The position numbers and the translations under genes were made by a program. The notes under the pieces were generated by a model. That model was not told the origin of the DNA. It was given only the letters and a program-made list of their open reading frames with translations, and did not search any database. From Phaeodactylibacter sp. (GTDB taxonomy: Bacteria; Bacteroidota; Bacteroidia; Chitinophagales; Saprospiraceae), in NCBI GenBank assembly GCA_024102975.1, contig JAGFJD010000306.1, forward strand, positions 1-54,298: a stretch of 54,298 bases of DNA, read 5' to 3'. This document shows, in pieces, positions 17,122 to 26,185 of the stretch (the stretch's first letter is position 1; the number at the start of each line of letters is the position of its first letter).

Positions 17122-17478
17122 CACACATCTTTAACATATAGTGGCCTTTGGCGTAGCCGCATAGAGCGCATAGGGGTTTTCGCATAGAACACATAGGCGG
17201 TGCAACCCATGTGGCCTGTATGGTAAAAAAATGTGGTTGGTTTTGCCGCATAGGACACGGGCAGTACAACCTATATGGCCTTCCAATGCCTGGCCTGGAT
17301 GATTGCCAGGGGGCAGCTACGCAATGCTGTTGGCCCACTTCGGGGAAGGAGGCATTTATGCCGTCAACGGGCGCTACTATGTTCAACAGCAGCCTCTCGA
17401 ATTCCTCCAAGGCTACCATTCTAACGTACTCTAGCGGAAGATGGTAAAGCGTTAGCGTTGGGCTGACATTCGATACTA
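17122..17478. repeat. Noncoding repeat-rich gap with CATAGGACAC-type motifs
   Basis: No gene is visible. Between about 17140 and 17290 there are scattered copies of CATAGARCRCATAGG-like and GTGGCCTRTATGG-like sequences (CATAGAACACATAGG, GCATAGGACACGG, CATGTGGCCTGTATGG), partly complementary to each other. The same words occur at 54193-54288, so this is a dispersed intergenic repeat family. Confidence 0.55.
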
Positions 17479-17507
17479 TCCGTTATCCTCAGAAAAAGCT
17501 ATATTTG
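17479..17507 (+). promoter_or_regulatory. Candidate promoter for the GH13 glucosidase
   Basis: TATATTTG at 17500-17507 is an exact match to the Bacteroidota -7 box TAnnTTTG. The -33 box is weak (TTCG at 17479-17482, 17 bp upstream). It would give a 5' leader of about 140 nt before the ATG at 17650. Confidence 0.4.
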
Positions 17508-17553
17508 AAGGCCGGGGCGGGTATCCCAATGCCTGACCCGGTTCTTCTTCTGG

Positions 17554-17577
17554 ACGGGCTACCTTTAGGTGGCCCGT
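17554..17577 (+). other. Hairpin in the presumed 5' leader of the GH13 gene
   Basis: ACGGGCTACCT (17554-17564) pairs with AGGTGGCCCGT (17567-17577), one G-T pair, loop 2 nt, followed by AATAAAAGAAGG. It sits between the candidate promoter and the start codon, so it could be a leader structure or attenuator. It matches no riboswitch I recognise. Confidence 0.45.
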
Positions 17578-17649
17578 AATAAAAGAAGGTGAAAACGGAC
17601 CAATACTTAACCTCATCTCCTAATCGATTTACGCAAAACAGCCAACAAC

Positions 17650-19395
17650 ATGAACAAGTCCTTCCCCGGTTTTTTCCTCCTCGCTATCCTCATCAGTTGC
17701 AACAACCAACCTGAACCTACTGTGCAAGACACTGATCCCAACCGCACCTGGTGGAAAGAAGCCGTCATCTACCAGATTTACCCCCGCAGCTTCAAAGATA
17801 CCGACGGCGACGGGGTCGGCGACCTCCGGGGCATCATCGAAAAGCTGGACTACATCCAGAGCCTGGGCGTCAATATGGTGTGGCTGAATCCCATCTACAG
17901 CTCGCCGAACGCCGACAACGGCTACGACATCAGCGACTACCGGGGCATCATGGACGAGTTCGGCACGATGGAAGATTTCGACGAGATGCTGAAGGGCATG
18001 CACGACCGGGGCATCAAATTCGTCATGGACGTGGTGGTCAACCACAGCAGCGACGAGCACGAGTGGTTCCGGCAGTCAAGAAGCTCCCGCGACAACCCGT
18101 ACCGCGACTACTACCACTGGTGGCCCGCCGAAAAGGGCAAGCCCCCCTACCGCTGGAGCTACTTCGACGCCGAGGGCAACGCCTGGCAGTACGACTCCCT
18201 GACCGACGCCTATTACCTCCACTATTTTGCCGAAAAGCAGCCCGACCTGAAGTGGGAGAACCCCAAAGTGCGGCAGGAGGTGTACGACATCATGAAGTTC
18301 TGGGCAGACAAGGGGGTGGACGGCTTCCGGCTGGACGCCTTCCAGTTCGTTGCCAAAGACACCACTTTCCCGAAACTTCCGGAAGGGTATGAAAAAGATG
18401 TAAAGAACGTGATCAAACACTACGGCATGGGGCCCAACCTGCACGACTACCTGCGGGAGATGAACCGGGAGGTGCTCAGCCAGTACGACGTGTTTGCCGT
18501 CTCGGAGGGTGCCGGCAGCACCTTCGAGGACGCCCACAACCTGGTGGATGCCGACCGCAACGAGCTGCAGATGGCCTACCACTTCGAAGGCATGTCGGTC
18601 GGCAACAGCCTGGAGGGGTACGCCCTGTCAGAGTTCAAGGAAGTGTATACGCGGTGGGACAGCGCCTTCGCACAGGAAGGCTGGCTGTCCATATTCCTGG
18701 CCAACCACGACGTGCCGCGCATGGTGTCCAAATTCGGCAACGACAGCCCTGAATTCCGGGCGCCCTCTTCCAAAATGCTCAACACCTTTATCCTCAGCAT
18801 GCGCGGCACGCCCTACTGCTACTACGGCGACGAGCTGGGCATGACCAACATCAGCTTCGACAGCATCGGACAGTACCGGGATATTGCTGCGATCAACGGT
18901 TACAAAAAAGTAGCCAGCGCCGGCGGCGACGTGGAGCAGTACCTGAAAGAACTGAAATTCCTCTCCCGCGACAACGGCCGCACGCCCATGCAATGGGACG
19001 GTTCGGAACACGCCGGCTTCACTGCCGGCACGCCCTGGCTGCCCGTCAACCCGAATTACACTCAGATCAATGTCCAGGCACAGGAAAGCGACCCCAACAG
19101 TTGCCTGAATTATTTCCGGAAAATGGTCCGGCTCCGGAAAGACAACCCCGTCCTCGTTTACGGCGGCTACGAGCTGTTGCTGCCCGAACACGAGCAGGTG
19201 TATGCGTACACCCGGACGCTGGGTGAAGCGAAGATGCTGGTGCTGTTGAATTTCTCGGCTGAAAATGCCCGGATAGAACTGCCGGCGGGGCTGGAAGCCG
19301 GCGAGGTATTGATTAACAATTACGATGCGGTGGAGGCGGCCGGTTCGGAAGTAAAACTCCTCCCGTATCAGGCAGTGATCTGTGGGTTAAAATAA
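17650..19395 (+). CDS. GH13 alpha-glucosidase / oligo-1,6-glucosidase-like lipoprotein
   Basis: A 581-residue exported glycoside hydrolase. Lipobox LISC gives lipidated Cys17. The (beta/alpha)8 barrel starts WWKEAVIYQIYPRSFKD and contains the calcium-like loop DTDGDGVGDLRGI. Conserved regions: DVVVNHSSDEH (region I), GFRLDAF with nucleophile Asp229 (II), VSEGAG with acid/base Glu286 (III), and ANHDVPR with Asp354 (IV). A beta-rich domain C ends the protein. The substrate is expected to be short alpha-glucans or isomaltose-type oligosaccharides; NxDxxR-type loop residues do not settle 1,4 versus 1,6. Most close relatives are cytoplasmic; the lipid anchor puts this one in the envelope. No SusC/D pair lies nearby. 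Confidence 0.92.
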   Translation: MNKSFPGFFLLAILISCNNQPEPTVQDTDPNRTWWKEAVIYQIYPRSFKDTDGDGVGDLRGIIEKLDYIQSLGVNMVWLNPIYSSPNADNGYDISDYRGIMDEFGTMEDFDEMLKGMHDRGIKFVMDVVVNHSSDEHEWFRQSRSSRDNPYRDYYHWWPAEKGKPPYRWSYFDAEGNAWQYDSLTDAYYLHYFAEKQPDLKWENPKVRQEVYDIMKFWADKGVDGFRLDAFQFVAKDTTFPKLPEGYEKDVKNVIKHYGMGPNLHDYLREMNREVLSQYDVFAVSEGAGSTFEDAHNLVDADRNELQMAYHFEGMSVGNSLEGYALSEFKEVYTRWDSAFAQEGWLSIFLANHDVPRMVSKFGNDSPEFRAPSSKMLNTFILSMRGTPYCYYGDELGMTNISFDSIGQYRDIAAINGYKKVASAGGDVEQYLKELKFLSRDNGRTPMQWDGSEHAGFTAGTPWLPVNPNYTQINVQAQESDPNSCLNYFRKMVRLRKDNPVLVYGGYELLLPEHEQVYAYTRTLGEAKMLVLLNFSAENARIELPAGLEAGEVLINNYDAVEAAGSEVKLLPYQAVICGLK

Positions 19396-19397
19396 AT

Positions 19398-19574
19398 GTA
19401 CGGTCGGAAGACGGGGAAGCCTACAAAATGGCCCGTTTGTCGCACCTGCCTGCCGGAGAATCAGTAAAAATTGGGATGGAGGCGCAGTGCCCGGCAGGGG
19501 AAGCCGCTACCCATGAGTTCCTGTTTTTTTCCCTCGGGAATGAAACGGTGGAGGATTTGAGGAAGGGGGAGTGA
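19398..19574 (+). pseudogene. C-terminal remnant of a DUF1349 protein
   Basis: Reading from 19398, an open frame without a start encodes about 58 residues (VRSEDGEAYKMARLSHL, later SVKIGMEAQCPAGEAATH, ending VEDLRKGE) and stops at 19574. This is the last part of a DUF1349 (concanavalin A-like) domain. The rest of the domain, some 130 residues, is missing. The fragment begins directly after the GH13 stop codon, so a deletion probably joined the two, and it marks the left edge of the AT-rich island. Confidence 0.75.
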
Positions 19575-19666
19575 TAAGTTCCCAGAATTTGTCACAGGGC
19601 ATTTTGGCAATGAAAAGTAGCTCTAAAAGAGTCATTTCCGGCGCTTCTCAAAATCATACCCCCTAC

Positions 19667-21874
19667 TCATTTATTTAAACCAAACATGTTCATTATTTCT
19701 TCTTCATTTAAAGAAAGAGGGTTTTGGTGCCAAATTAGAATGGTATCTCGATGTTCGTTGGCTAGAACCATGCCATTTTTTTTAATGAAAGAAGTGTGCC
19801 AGCTGGCATTAGGCAGGTAAATTCTGGTTTTGATATTTTTTCCCAATGCGTACAAAAAAAGTTGGTTGTCGCTATCAGAAACGGAAAAGGCATATTTTCC
19901 ATCTTTGGATAAGTTAATGCTCCCACCTTCAAATCTGCTTTTTACCGTTAATTGGCCAGTACCGGGGTTTATTTCATACATTTCGGATTCATCTCTGTTG
20001 TCATCATAGGAAACGAGGGTATGTTGAACCGGGCCAAATTCGCAATTATTTGTTGGTATGAATCCAACTTTCTGCAAATCAGCCTCAGCATTTATTTTAT
20101 GTAGCGCATACTGGCTATCCGGTTCTTCATGTATTAAAATAAAGCAATTATCCTTCGAAAAATCGCCATAGATGCCTTTAACGGAATCAATAAATGCATA
20201 GTGGCCATTTGGTTCAATTTTATAAAGAAAAGAATGTTTGGATTGTTTGTCTGAAGTTAAGGCTAGTTTTTGGTTTGGCGAGAACTCGATAAAATCCGCC
20301 CCCTTGAGTTTTTGGATGGTGTCAAATTGGCTGCCTTTATTTTTTTTAATCAAAACCGGGCTATTCGCCGATTGTTGGTTGATAAAGAAAACCTTTTCGA
20401 CAGGTGTAACATTTAAAAATGCACTGGTTCTTTCCAGACATTTTTTGAAAACATGATCCTTTAGTTCATATAAAAAAACTTTGTCTTTGTCTAAATTATT
20501 TATGGTTCTTATGAAACGGCTATCTGAAGAAAACTGACTCATCCATCCTTCCAGTTCTCCTAAAAATAAAAGCTTATTTTCCACAATAAAAGAAAGGTAA
20601 GTCAGGGATTTAGAACCACTATCTGTTACTATGTATCGACCATTTGGCGAGAACTCGCCTCCATACCCCAGCATGCTATCGATAAAGATCAGGTGTTCGG
20701 GATCGGCAATATTATACAGGTAGCTATAAAAATGCTGGTTTTCCCCTAAGGGGTTTTTACCCCTGCTCATTGTCAGCACATGACTGAGCTGTGGAGAAAA
20801 CTTTATACTTACGCCTTTCATAGGGCCAACAAACCGGACTAGCTTATCTTCCATAATTTGGTACAAAAAAGAAGAGTCGTTTTGAGTATGCTCGGTGATA
20901 ACAATTTGGCTATTTGAAGAAAACCTGCCTTCTATTCCTCTTAGAGTGCCCACCAAATCCAGACTGCTGTCATTCATCTTAAATAAGAAGCTATTGGGGA
21001 AATTGGAAAAGATGGGGTTAAAATTGAAATCTCGGGAATGGGTCAACAAGAACTGGCTATCCGGAGAAATCGAAAATTTATTTCCAGTCTGGCGGGTATA
21101 TTTTTTACTGCTCTTCAACAATTGAGGATTATGGATGGCATTGTTTATGGCACACTCGTACAACAGTTGCCTGGATATTTCGCTTTTTTGGAGCCGGTGG
21201 GCCCGAGCAGCCAGTAAAAAGCTCTTCTCAAAATTTTTGTTTTGCAGCTCGGCAACCGCTTCGTTAAACAGGGTTTTCTCTCTGCCGTTGATCCATAATT
21301 GCGCCAGCACAAAACACATCAATAAAAACAGCAGACTCAGGCTCATCCCGCTGGCCAGGCGGCGTTTTTTTCTGGTGTTGATGGCTATTATGCTCCTTTC
21401 GATCAGCTTTTCTTCGGCGGGCGTTTTTTGCCTCATGCCCGCTTCTCCCTCCTGGATCAGTTTTAGTTCTGCCTGGCTTAATAAGACGTTTTGGGCATTC
21501 TGAGCCAATATCGCCTTTTGTTCCAACAATTTCCTGGCGGCTTGCCCGGGCCTGGTAGAGCGTTCGAATTCTGACCGCAGGATCGGGGCGAGCGTATCGT
21601 GCGAAAGCCTCAGAGCGCCGGTTCGTTTTACCGGGTTCCAGTGGTTGGAATCGTCATATTCCAGTTTTTCTACAATTAGCTGCAGATCGACCAAAGTGCT
21701 GAGAAGCAGGCTGATGTCTTCGACGTGGGCATATTGCGCTGTGATCTCTTCAATGGCATACTCTTCGGAGGTTCCGTATCGGGTGGTGAAATGCCAAAGG
21801 ATGTCTATTGCCAGGCCTTGTTCGAGGGCTTGGGAGAGGGAGTGTTGGGTTTCTGAGCATTTCTCCTTTGCCAT
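19667..21874 (-). CDS. STAND C-terminal half: winged helix, TM segment, WD40-like beta-propeller
   Basis: A 735-residue protein, last gene of the ten-gene operon. Residues 10-125 match the winged-helix region that follows the NTPase in nSTAND proteins (LEQGLAIDILWHFTTRYGTSEEY, then RLSHDTLAPILRSEFE). A basic helix and one TM segment (about 173-194, LLFLLMCFVLAQLW) follow. Residues 240-735 hold at least eight repeats of about 55-60 residues with the motif FSPdsxxxxT then SFLYxI (FSISPDSQFLLT, GEFSPNGRYIVTD, EFSPNQKLALTS), a beta-propeller. There is no P-loop. The start ATG overlaps the stop of the upstream gene as TAATG, implying coupled translation. The missing N-terminal NTPase half is found at 36718-38343 on the other strand. 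By the positive-inside pattern the propeller would be periplasmic; that is inference. Confidence 0.85.
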   Translation of the reverse strand: MAKEKCSETQHSLSQALEQGLAIDILWHFTTRYGTSEEYAIEEITAQYAHVEDISLLLSTLVDLQLIVEKLEYDDSNHWNPVKRTGALRLSHDTLAPILRSEFERSTRPGQAARKLLEQKAILAQNAQNVLLSQAELKLIQEGEAGMRQKTPAEEKLIERSIIAINTRKKRRLASGMSLSLLFLLMCFVLAQLWINGREKTLFNEAVAELQNKNFEKSFLLAARAHRLQKSEISRQLLYECAINNAIHNPQLLKSSKKYTRQTGNKFSISPDSQFLLTHSRDFNFNPIFSNFPNSFLFKMNDSSLDLVGTLRGIEGRFSSNSQIVITEHTQNDSSFLYQIMEDKLVRFVGPMKGVSIKFSPQLSHVLTMSRGKNPLGENQHFYSYLYNIADPEHLIFIDSMLGYGGEFSPNGRYIVTDSGSKSLTYLSFIVENKLLFLGELEGWMSQFSSDSRFIRTINNLDKDKVFLYELKDHVFKKCLERTSAFLNVTPVEKVFFINQQSANSPVLIKKNKGSQFDTIQKLKGADFIEFSPNQKLALTSDKQSKHSFLYKIEPNGHYAFIDSVKGIYGDFSKDNCFILIHEEPDSQYALHKINAEADLQKVGFIPTNNCEFGPVQHTLVSYDDNRDESEMYEINPGTGQLTVKSRFEGGSINLSKDGKYAFSVSDSDNQLFLYALGKNIKTRIYLPNASWHTSFIKKNGMVLANEHRDTILIWHQNPLSLNEEEIMNMFGLNK

Positions 21875-23583
21875 TATGGCTTTATTACCTTTTTCTCTTC
21901 ACAATCCTTTTCAAAGGTACCATTCGAAACCGGAACAATATTTCCTAAATAGGTTTTAAAGACGCCATTTTCTTTTTTAATGATTATTCTTATGTACTTT
22001 TCAGTGTAATCACAATAAGAAAAACTTTTTCCAATACCATCAAATGACTGCACAAAGTACATTTTAGCTGCCCAATAGTCATTTTTTTCATAGTAAAAAA
22101 TGTTCTCAGAAGGAAGAGAAGGCGGTTTTAAATGCGGTTGTAGAAAAGTAACTGGGTATAATCCCTTTATCCTATTAAAATATTCTCTTACATAAAAAGG
22201 AGTTATAGTGTCGCTTTTTGTATAACTGGATACAAAAATACTCGAGCCAGGATAAAACAACTCCAATACTTGATCTAATTCTTCTGAAGAAAGACCGTTC
22301 TTTCTGCTGATGTGCTCCTGTAAGAACCAAAGGAATTTTCTGACTTTGATTTCTGCTGAGTCTTGATAAAGTACTTTGGCTATTTCTTCGTCAGGCCTAT
22401 CGTCATTCTTCAATTCGACAGAGTCAACTTCAGACGGCTCCGGAAGTATTAGAATATCCGGAAAACGGCTTTTACCATTAACAATTCCGTCAATTTTGAA
22501 CTTGCCGAGTTTCCCTTTTGTATCTCTCTGGAATTGAATAGAAATATTAAGGGACCCGAAACAGGAAACACTATCTGAAAACCAGTTTTTTTTATTAACC
22601 CGAGCCACAATAGCAAACACATTTTTATTGGGTGGCAGAATATTAAGTTCCTCGATTTCAAACCCTTGTGTAATTTCATCTTTATTTATCAGGGCCAAGT
22701 TATACAGATATTCCCCTACATTAAGCCTAGTATTGGTGGGAGGGATGTCAGAATAAACTTGAACACCTGGACTGTGAAAAAATGCTTCGATAATACTTTC
22801 TTTCTTGTCAGGAAAACCAGGCAGGCTTTGTAAGGAATTGAAATACCTTTCAAGCAAGGTTCTGACTGAATCTTTTGCTTCTTTTATTTCTAAATCATCT
22901 AATTTGTCGAGATAGTTTTTTTCAACTTTTAAAAAGTCTCCATAAGTGCCAATTCCAATAATTTTTGCCGATTCTTTAATTTCCTTTATGGATTTCTTTT
23001 TGTATTTAAGTGGAAAAGCCCAATAAATCACAAATACATCCTCTCTATTGACAGGATTTTTGTCGTAGGCTCTTATGCCATTGACCTCCTGGACAAAAAT
23101 TGTGGGGATAACTGCGTATTGACCGATAAATTTTTCTTTAAACTCTCCTTTGTTTTTCAGAAAACGGCTTTGCGCCAATTCAGGCAAGACTTCTTCTTCC
23201 AGCAATACCGGATAATAGTAATTGGGCCTTTTTTTGTTGGAAATATCTAAAGATTGAAAGTGTTCAAGTTCAATTACATTATTAAAATACTTCCTCGCAG
23301 TAATAGAAAATATTGCACCACTGGGGAGTTCATTGTTGTAATTTTCAGGCACATTTACTTGCTGCCATTTATCGAACAGATTTTTATAACTATTCTTTAG
23401 TCCATCCTGTTGCTCAGGTTGCTCAAATTTATTTATGGTTTCATCATAATTTTCAAAAATGTTTTTCTCCATCTGCCGGATTTCGTTTCTTTGCAGAAAA
23501 GACAACTGAGCAAGAGATTTTTGCCGACAGAGAAAAGCCGACAAAAAACACAACCAGGTTAGAACGATTGTCGCATGGTTCAT
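21874..23583 (-). CDS. Exported protein of unknown function, likely repeated NTF2-like domains
   Basis: A 569-residue protein with an N-terminal signal peptide (ATIVLTWLCFLSAFLC, ending near SLAQ). I do not recognise the family. Three stretches look alike in layout: an N-terminal one to about residue 210, a middle one starting VRTLLERYFNSL, and a third starting VRKFLWFLQEHIS. The last two each have a helix pair, then VQVYSDIPPTN or SIFVSSYTKSD, then a helix VGEYLYNLALI or VREYFNRIKGL and several strands. That pattern fits cone-shaped NTF2-like folds, but this is inference. It lies 31 bp after the J-like gene and overlaps the STAND C-half by one base. Base composition is AT-rich (for example 21 of 60 G+C at 22021-22080). 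Confidence 0.75.
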   Translation of the reverse strand: MNHATIVLTWLCFLSAFLCRQKSLAQLSFLQRNEIRQMEKNIFENYDETINKFEQPEQQDGLKNSYKNLFDKWQQVNVPENYNNELPSGAIFSITARKYFNNVIELEHFQSLDISNKKRPNYYYPVLLEEEVLPELAQSRFLKNKGEFKEKFIGQYAVIPTIFVQEVNGIRAYDKNPVNREDVFVIYWAFPLKYKKKSIKEIKESAKIIGIGTYGDFLKVEKNYLDKLDDLEIKEAKDSVRTLLERYFNSLQSLPGFPDKKESIIEAFFHSPGVQVYSDIPPTNTRLNVGEYLYNLALINKDEITQGFEIEELNILPPNKNVFAIVARVNKKNWFSDSVSCFGSLNISIQFQRDTKGKLGKFKIDGIVNGKSRFPDILILPEPSEVDSVELKNDDRPDEEIAKVLYQDSAEIKVRKFLWFLQEHISRKNGLSSEELDQVLELFYPGSSIFVSSYTKSDTITPFYVREYFNRIKGLYPVTFLQPHLKPPSLPSENIFYYEKNDYWAAKMYFVQSFDGIGKSFSYCDYTEKYIRIIIKKENGVFKTYLGNIVPVSNGTFEKDCEEKKVIKP

Positions 23584-23614
23584 TTTTACTACATTTTATC
23601 GTAAAAGAACATTC

Positions 23615-24967
23615 TTATATTCTTTGAATTTTCGTAGCCGCCACATTTCCCAGGAGAACTTCACAACAACCTCCTGGAGTCCATTTACCATTTAAGTAAC
23701 AACCCTTTTCTGCCAGTATTATCTCAATTCTCTTCCATGTTTTTTCCTGGTATGCTACATTATTGACAATTTCAGAACCAGAAACCACCTTTGATTTCAC
23801 GCCTTGATAAATCTGTACAACTTCAGCTACTCCTATGTAGTAACCCTTCTCTTCATCGTATCGAAAATCACGGATGAGCTTGATCTCCGTCCATTCTATG
23901 TGGATTTCATCATATCTGCTATTCTGGAAAAGCCCCTCGAAATACTGAGCAATAAAAAAAGTATCCCGGGCATCAGGCCTGGCCCAGCTTTCGATGATCT
24001 CAATAAAATTTTCTTCACTTTCAAACAACTTCAGTGCTACGCCTTTTTGTTCTTCGCACATATCTCTTTTTCCCCGATCTTTACTATTCCTGTTTTTCGC
24101 GATATAACCAATAATATTGCCCAGTTGAGCTACTTTGTCTTTGGCGATTTGCGCAAAGTCTTCAGTGTTAGTGCATCCCTTTGTTTGAATGAAGTCTGCT
24201 CCTGTTGTTTCCCCAGTTACTCTAAAAGTCAGCTGAGCAACTACGCTGTCTTCATTTAAATAAATGTGATGTAGTTCTCTTTTTGCTGTCCAAATGCTGT
24301 CTTCAAGTATTGGCCTTAGATCATTTTCGTTTTTTATAATACTGGTTCCGGATAACTCATATACCTGAGCTTCTTCATTGTTCACCAGATCAAGGAACTC
24401 AGCTTGCCAGCCTTCTTTTTTTTGGCCGAATATTTGGAGGAGTTTTTCCTGGAGCCTATCGTTCAATAAAAAATTGTGGATTGGTTCTTCTTTCAAAGAG
24501 ACCAAAGCAGTATCTATAGCAGGGGAATCAAGCCCCTCAACAGCTCCAGTTGTGTCTGGCTTCATTTTTAGGCCGAATATTTTAAACACTACAATCAATA
24601 GGGCAATCAATACGACAACCGAAAAACTCCCCAAGAGGAGTTTTCTTACTTTGGTTGCCCTCCGGTCAGGCTTCTGCGAATCTCTGGGCTCAATTTTACT
24701 TTTTTCGCTATCTGTTGTCCGGACTGTTTCGACGGGCTTTTCATGCCCTTCATTTGATTTGGTATCTTCTCCTGGCCTGAAAGACCTATGCTCTTCCAGC
24801 GTTTCCCAAGCCAGTTCGAGTTCCCGTATTTTCTGCTGCTTGCGCGTAAACTCGTTGTCATCCAGGGCGTCCAGACCGGCTCTCCTGCTTTTATAATTTA
24901 GTTCGACTTCGTCTAAAGGATCACCCGGTTGACAACCTAATATTTTACAAGCCTCTTCAATCGACAT
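23615..24967 (-). CDS. Single-TM protein with degenerate J-like domain and extracytoplasmic domain
   Basis: A 450-residue protein. Residues 1-60 resemble a J-domain (EEACKILGCQPGDPLDEVELNYKSRRA, given in parts, then KIRELELAWETLEE) but the HPD tripeptide needed to stimulate Hsp70 is replaced by DALDD. A charged low-complexity linker follows, then a TM segment at about 110-132 (LLLGSFSVVVLIALLIVVF). The remaining 310 residues should be periplasmic and contain two similar parts: LQEKLLQIFGQKKEGWQAEF and VALKLFESEENFIEIIES, each leading into mixed alpha-beta sequence. It lies 11 bp after the second ExbD-like gene. The membrane layout suggests it links a cytoplasmic partner to the periplasmic proteins of the operon (inference). 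Confidence 0.75.
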   Translation of the reverse strand: MSIEEACKILGCQPGDPLDEVELNYKSRRAGLDALDDNEFTRKQQKIRELELAWETLEEHRSFRPGEDTKSNEGHEKPVETVRTTDSEKSKIEPRDSQKPDRRATKVRKLLLGSFSVVVLIALLIVVFKIFGLKMKPDTTGAVEGLDSPAIDTALVSLKEEPIHNFLLNDRLQEKLLQIFGQKKEGWQAEFLDLVNNEEAQVYELSGTSIIKNENDLRPILEDSIWTAKRELHHIYLNEDSVVAQLTFRVTGETTGADFIQTKGCTNTEDFAQIAKDKVAQLGNIIGYIAKNRNSKDRGKRDMCEEQKGVALKLFESEENFIEIIESWARPDARDTFFIAQYFEGLFQNSRYDEIHIEWTEIKLIRDFRYDEEKGYYIGVAEVVQIYQGVKSKVVSGSEIVNNVAYQEKTWKRIEIILAEKGCYLNGKWTPGGCCEVLLGNVAATKIQRI

Positions 24968-24978
24968 GGTATCGTTAT

Positions 24979-25611
24979 TTAAGAATTTCCTCGTTTTTCC
25001 AGCGTACTTAAATCAATGATCCAAAAATGGTTACCGGTTGGCGCTGTGAAAACAGTGTCCAGGCGATGGTGCATGCTGTGTTCACTTCTGATCAGCCAGG
25101 CTTCATAATGGACGGACACCGCTTGTTCGCTGCTGGTGATCTCCTGATGATCGACGTATAGCGTTCCGATTCTCCACTTTTCTCTTAAAGGGCCCCTTAT
25201 AATGATATAATGTACGTTGGCGCTGTCTTCGGGAGAATATTCAATGATACAAGGCGTAATAAATCCCTTGCTTTTCCTGGTTTCGAAATCTTCTCCGCAG
25301 TCCGAAAAAGGGCCAAATACGCTGGGGTCCGCATTCATTTCCATGATTTCAGAGCCCCAGAATCTTGCCTTTCCCGCTGTTGGGTTGGGCGGAGGCACCA
25401 TCCAGATTGTAGATTCCAGACTGCCCTCTGAATCCGTTTTGCTTTTGAATTCAACTCTAATATACAAAGTTCCTACAATCCTTTCCGGAGGAATGAAAGG
25501 GATTCTCAAAGAAGAAATGACAATGAATAAAATGATCACCGCCGCCAGCGAATTGCTGATCAAGTCCAGCATGGAAAGCCCGATTGCCGATGGTGTTTTT
25601 TTCTTTGCCAT
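24979..25611 (-). CDS. ExbD/MotB-like one-TM subunit (second copy)
   Basis: A 210-residue protein with a short basic cytoplasmic start (MAKKKTPSAIG), one TM helix at about 11-34 (LSMLDLISNSLAAVIILFIV) and a periplasmic beta-rich domain. Asp16 at the start of the TM helix is in the position of the proton-carrying Asp of ExbD, TolR and MotB. The pattern GLSxLDxxSNxLxxVIxL is shared with the gene just upstream, so the two are paralogues that diverged strongly in the periplasmic part. There is no OmpA-type peptidoglycan-binding domain. ATG 25611 is chosen over an earlier in-frame start because it aligns with the MAKK start of its paralogue and lies 5 bp after the previous stop. Confidence 0.8.
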   Translation of the reverse strand: MAKKKTPSAIGLSMLDLISNSLAAVIILFIVISSLRIPFIPPERIVGTLYIRVEFKSKTDSEGSLESTIWMVPPPNPTAGKARFWGSEIMEMNADPSVFGPFSDCGEDFETRKSKGFITPCIIEYSPEDSANVHYIIIRGPLREKWRIGTLYVDHQEITSSEQAVSVHYEAWLIRSEHSMHHRLDTVFTAPTGNHFWIIDLSTLEKRGNS

Positions 25612-25616
25612 ATTGT

Positions 25617-26183
25617 CTAGTCTAGGCGGCACTGAATGCCTGCTATGTAAATATCTGGGTCATTTGAACCGTTTTCAACTACGCGGAGAACGGGCTGGTT
25701 CAGATTTTTTAATTCAGCTACTTCCGAACACTTTGCCAGTTCCGCCAATGTGATAAAAACGGCAACCGAGTCCCGAGGACCAATATGCGCCGGTTCGTTT
25801 AACACTACGCTCCATTCTCCCTTTACTATGCCGTGCCGCACAACCAGCCAGTCATTGCGCATGGTATCGGCCGAAGTGCTTTGGCTTAAAACGCAGTTCG
25901 GGACGTCGCTTTCGAGTTTCAGGGCACCCTTATTTCCTATTAGCTGTATCTGTGCCAGCAGGATGTTTATCTCTACCTCTGGTTTTTCCTTCTTGTTAAA
26001 CGTGGTCTTCGTATAATTTTTGCCTTGCAATGATTCCTGCGGCAGGTTCAACCGCTTTTTATCATTCCCTTTCAGGGTGACGGCGACGATCAGCATGAGC
26101 AAAATGACTCCTCCTAAGGCATTGGACAAAACATCCAGCAGGGAAAGGCCAAAAGGGTCAACCGGTTCTCTTTTTTTTGCCAT
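25617..26183 (-). CDS. ExbD/MotB-like one-TM subunit (first copy)
   Basis: A 188-residue protein: MAKKREPVDPFG, then a TM helix at about 13-36 (LSLLDVLSNALGGVILLMLI) with Asp17 at the ExbD/MotB proton-carrier position, then a periplasmic domain that includes VEINILLAQIQLIGNKG and DSVAVFITLAELAK. It starts 2 bp after the ExbB-like gene. Motors of this class have five channel subunits around two ExbD/MotB subunits, so a heterodimer of this protein and the next one is a natural reading (inference). The short gene has no peptidoglycan-binding motif. It is not a full ExbD by length or by its periplasmic sequence. Confidence 0.8.
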   Translation of the reverse strand: MAKKREPVDPFGLSLLDVLSNALGGVILLMLIVAVTLKGNDKKRLNLPQESLQGKNYTKTTFNKKEKPEVEINILLAQIQLIGNKGALKLESDVPNCVLSQSTSADTMRNDWLVVRHGIVKGEWSVVLNEPAHIGPRDSVAVFITLAELAKCSEVAELKNLNQPVLRVVENGSNDPDIYIAGIQCRLD

Positions 26184-26185
26184 GA

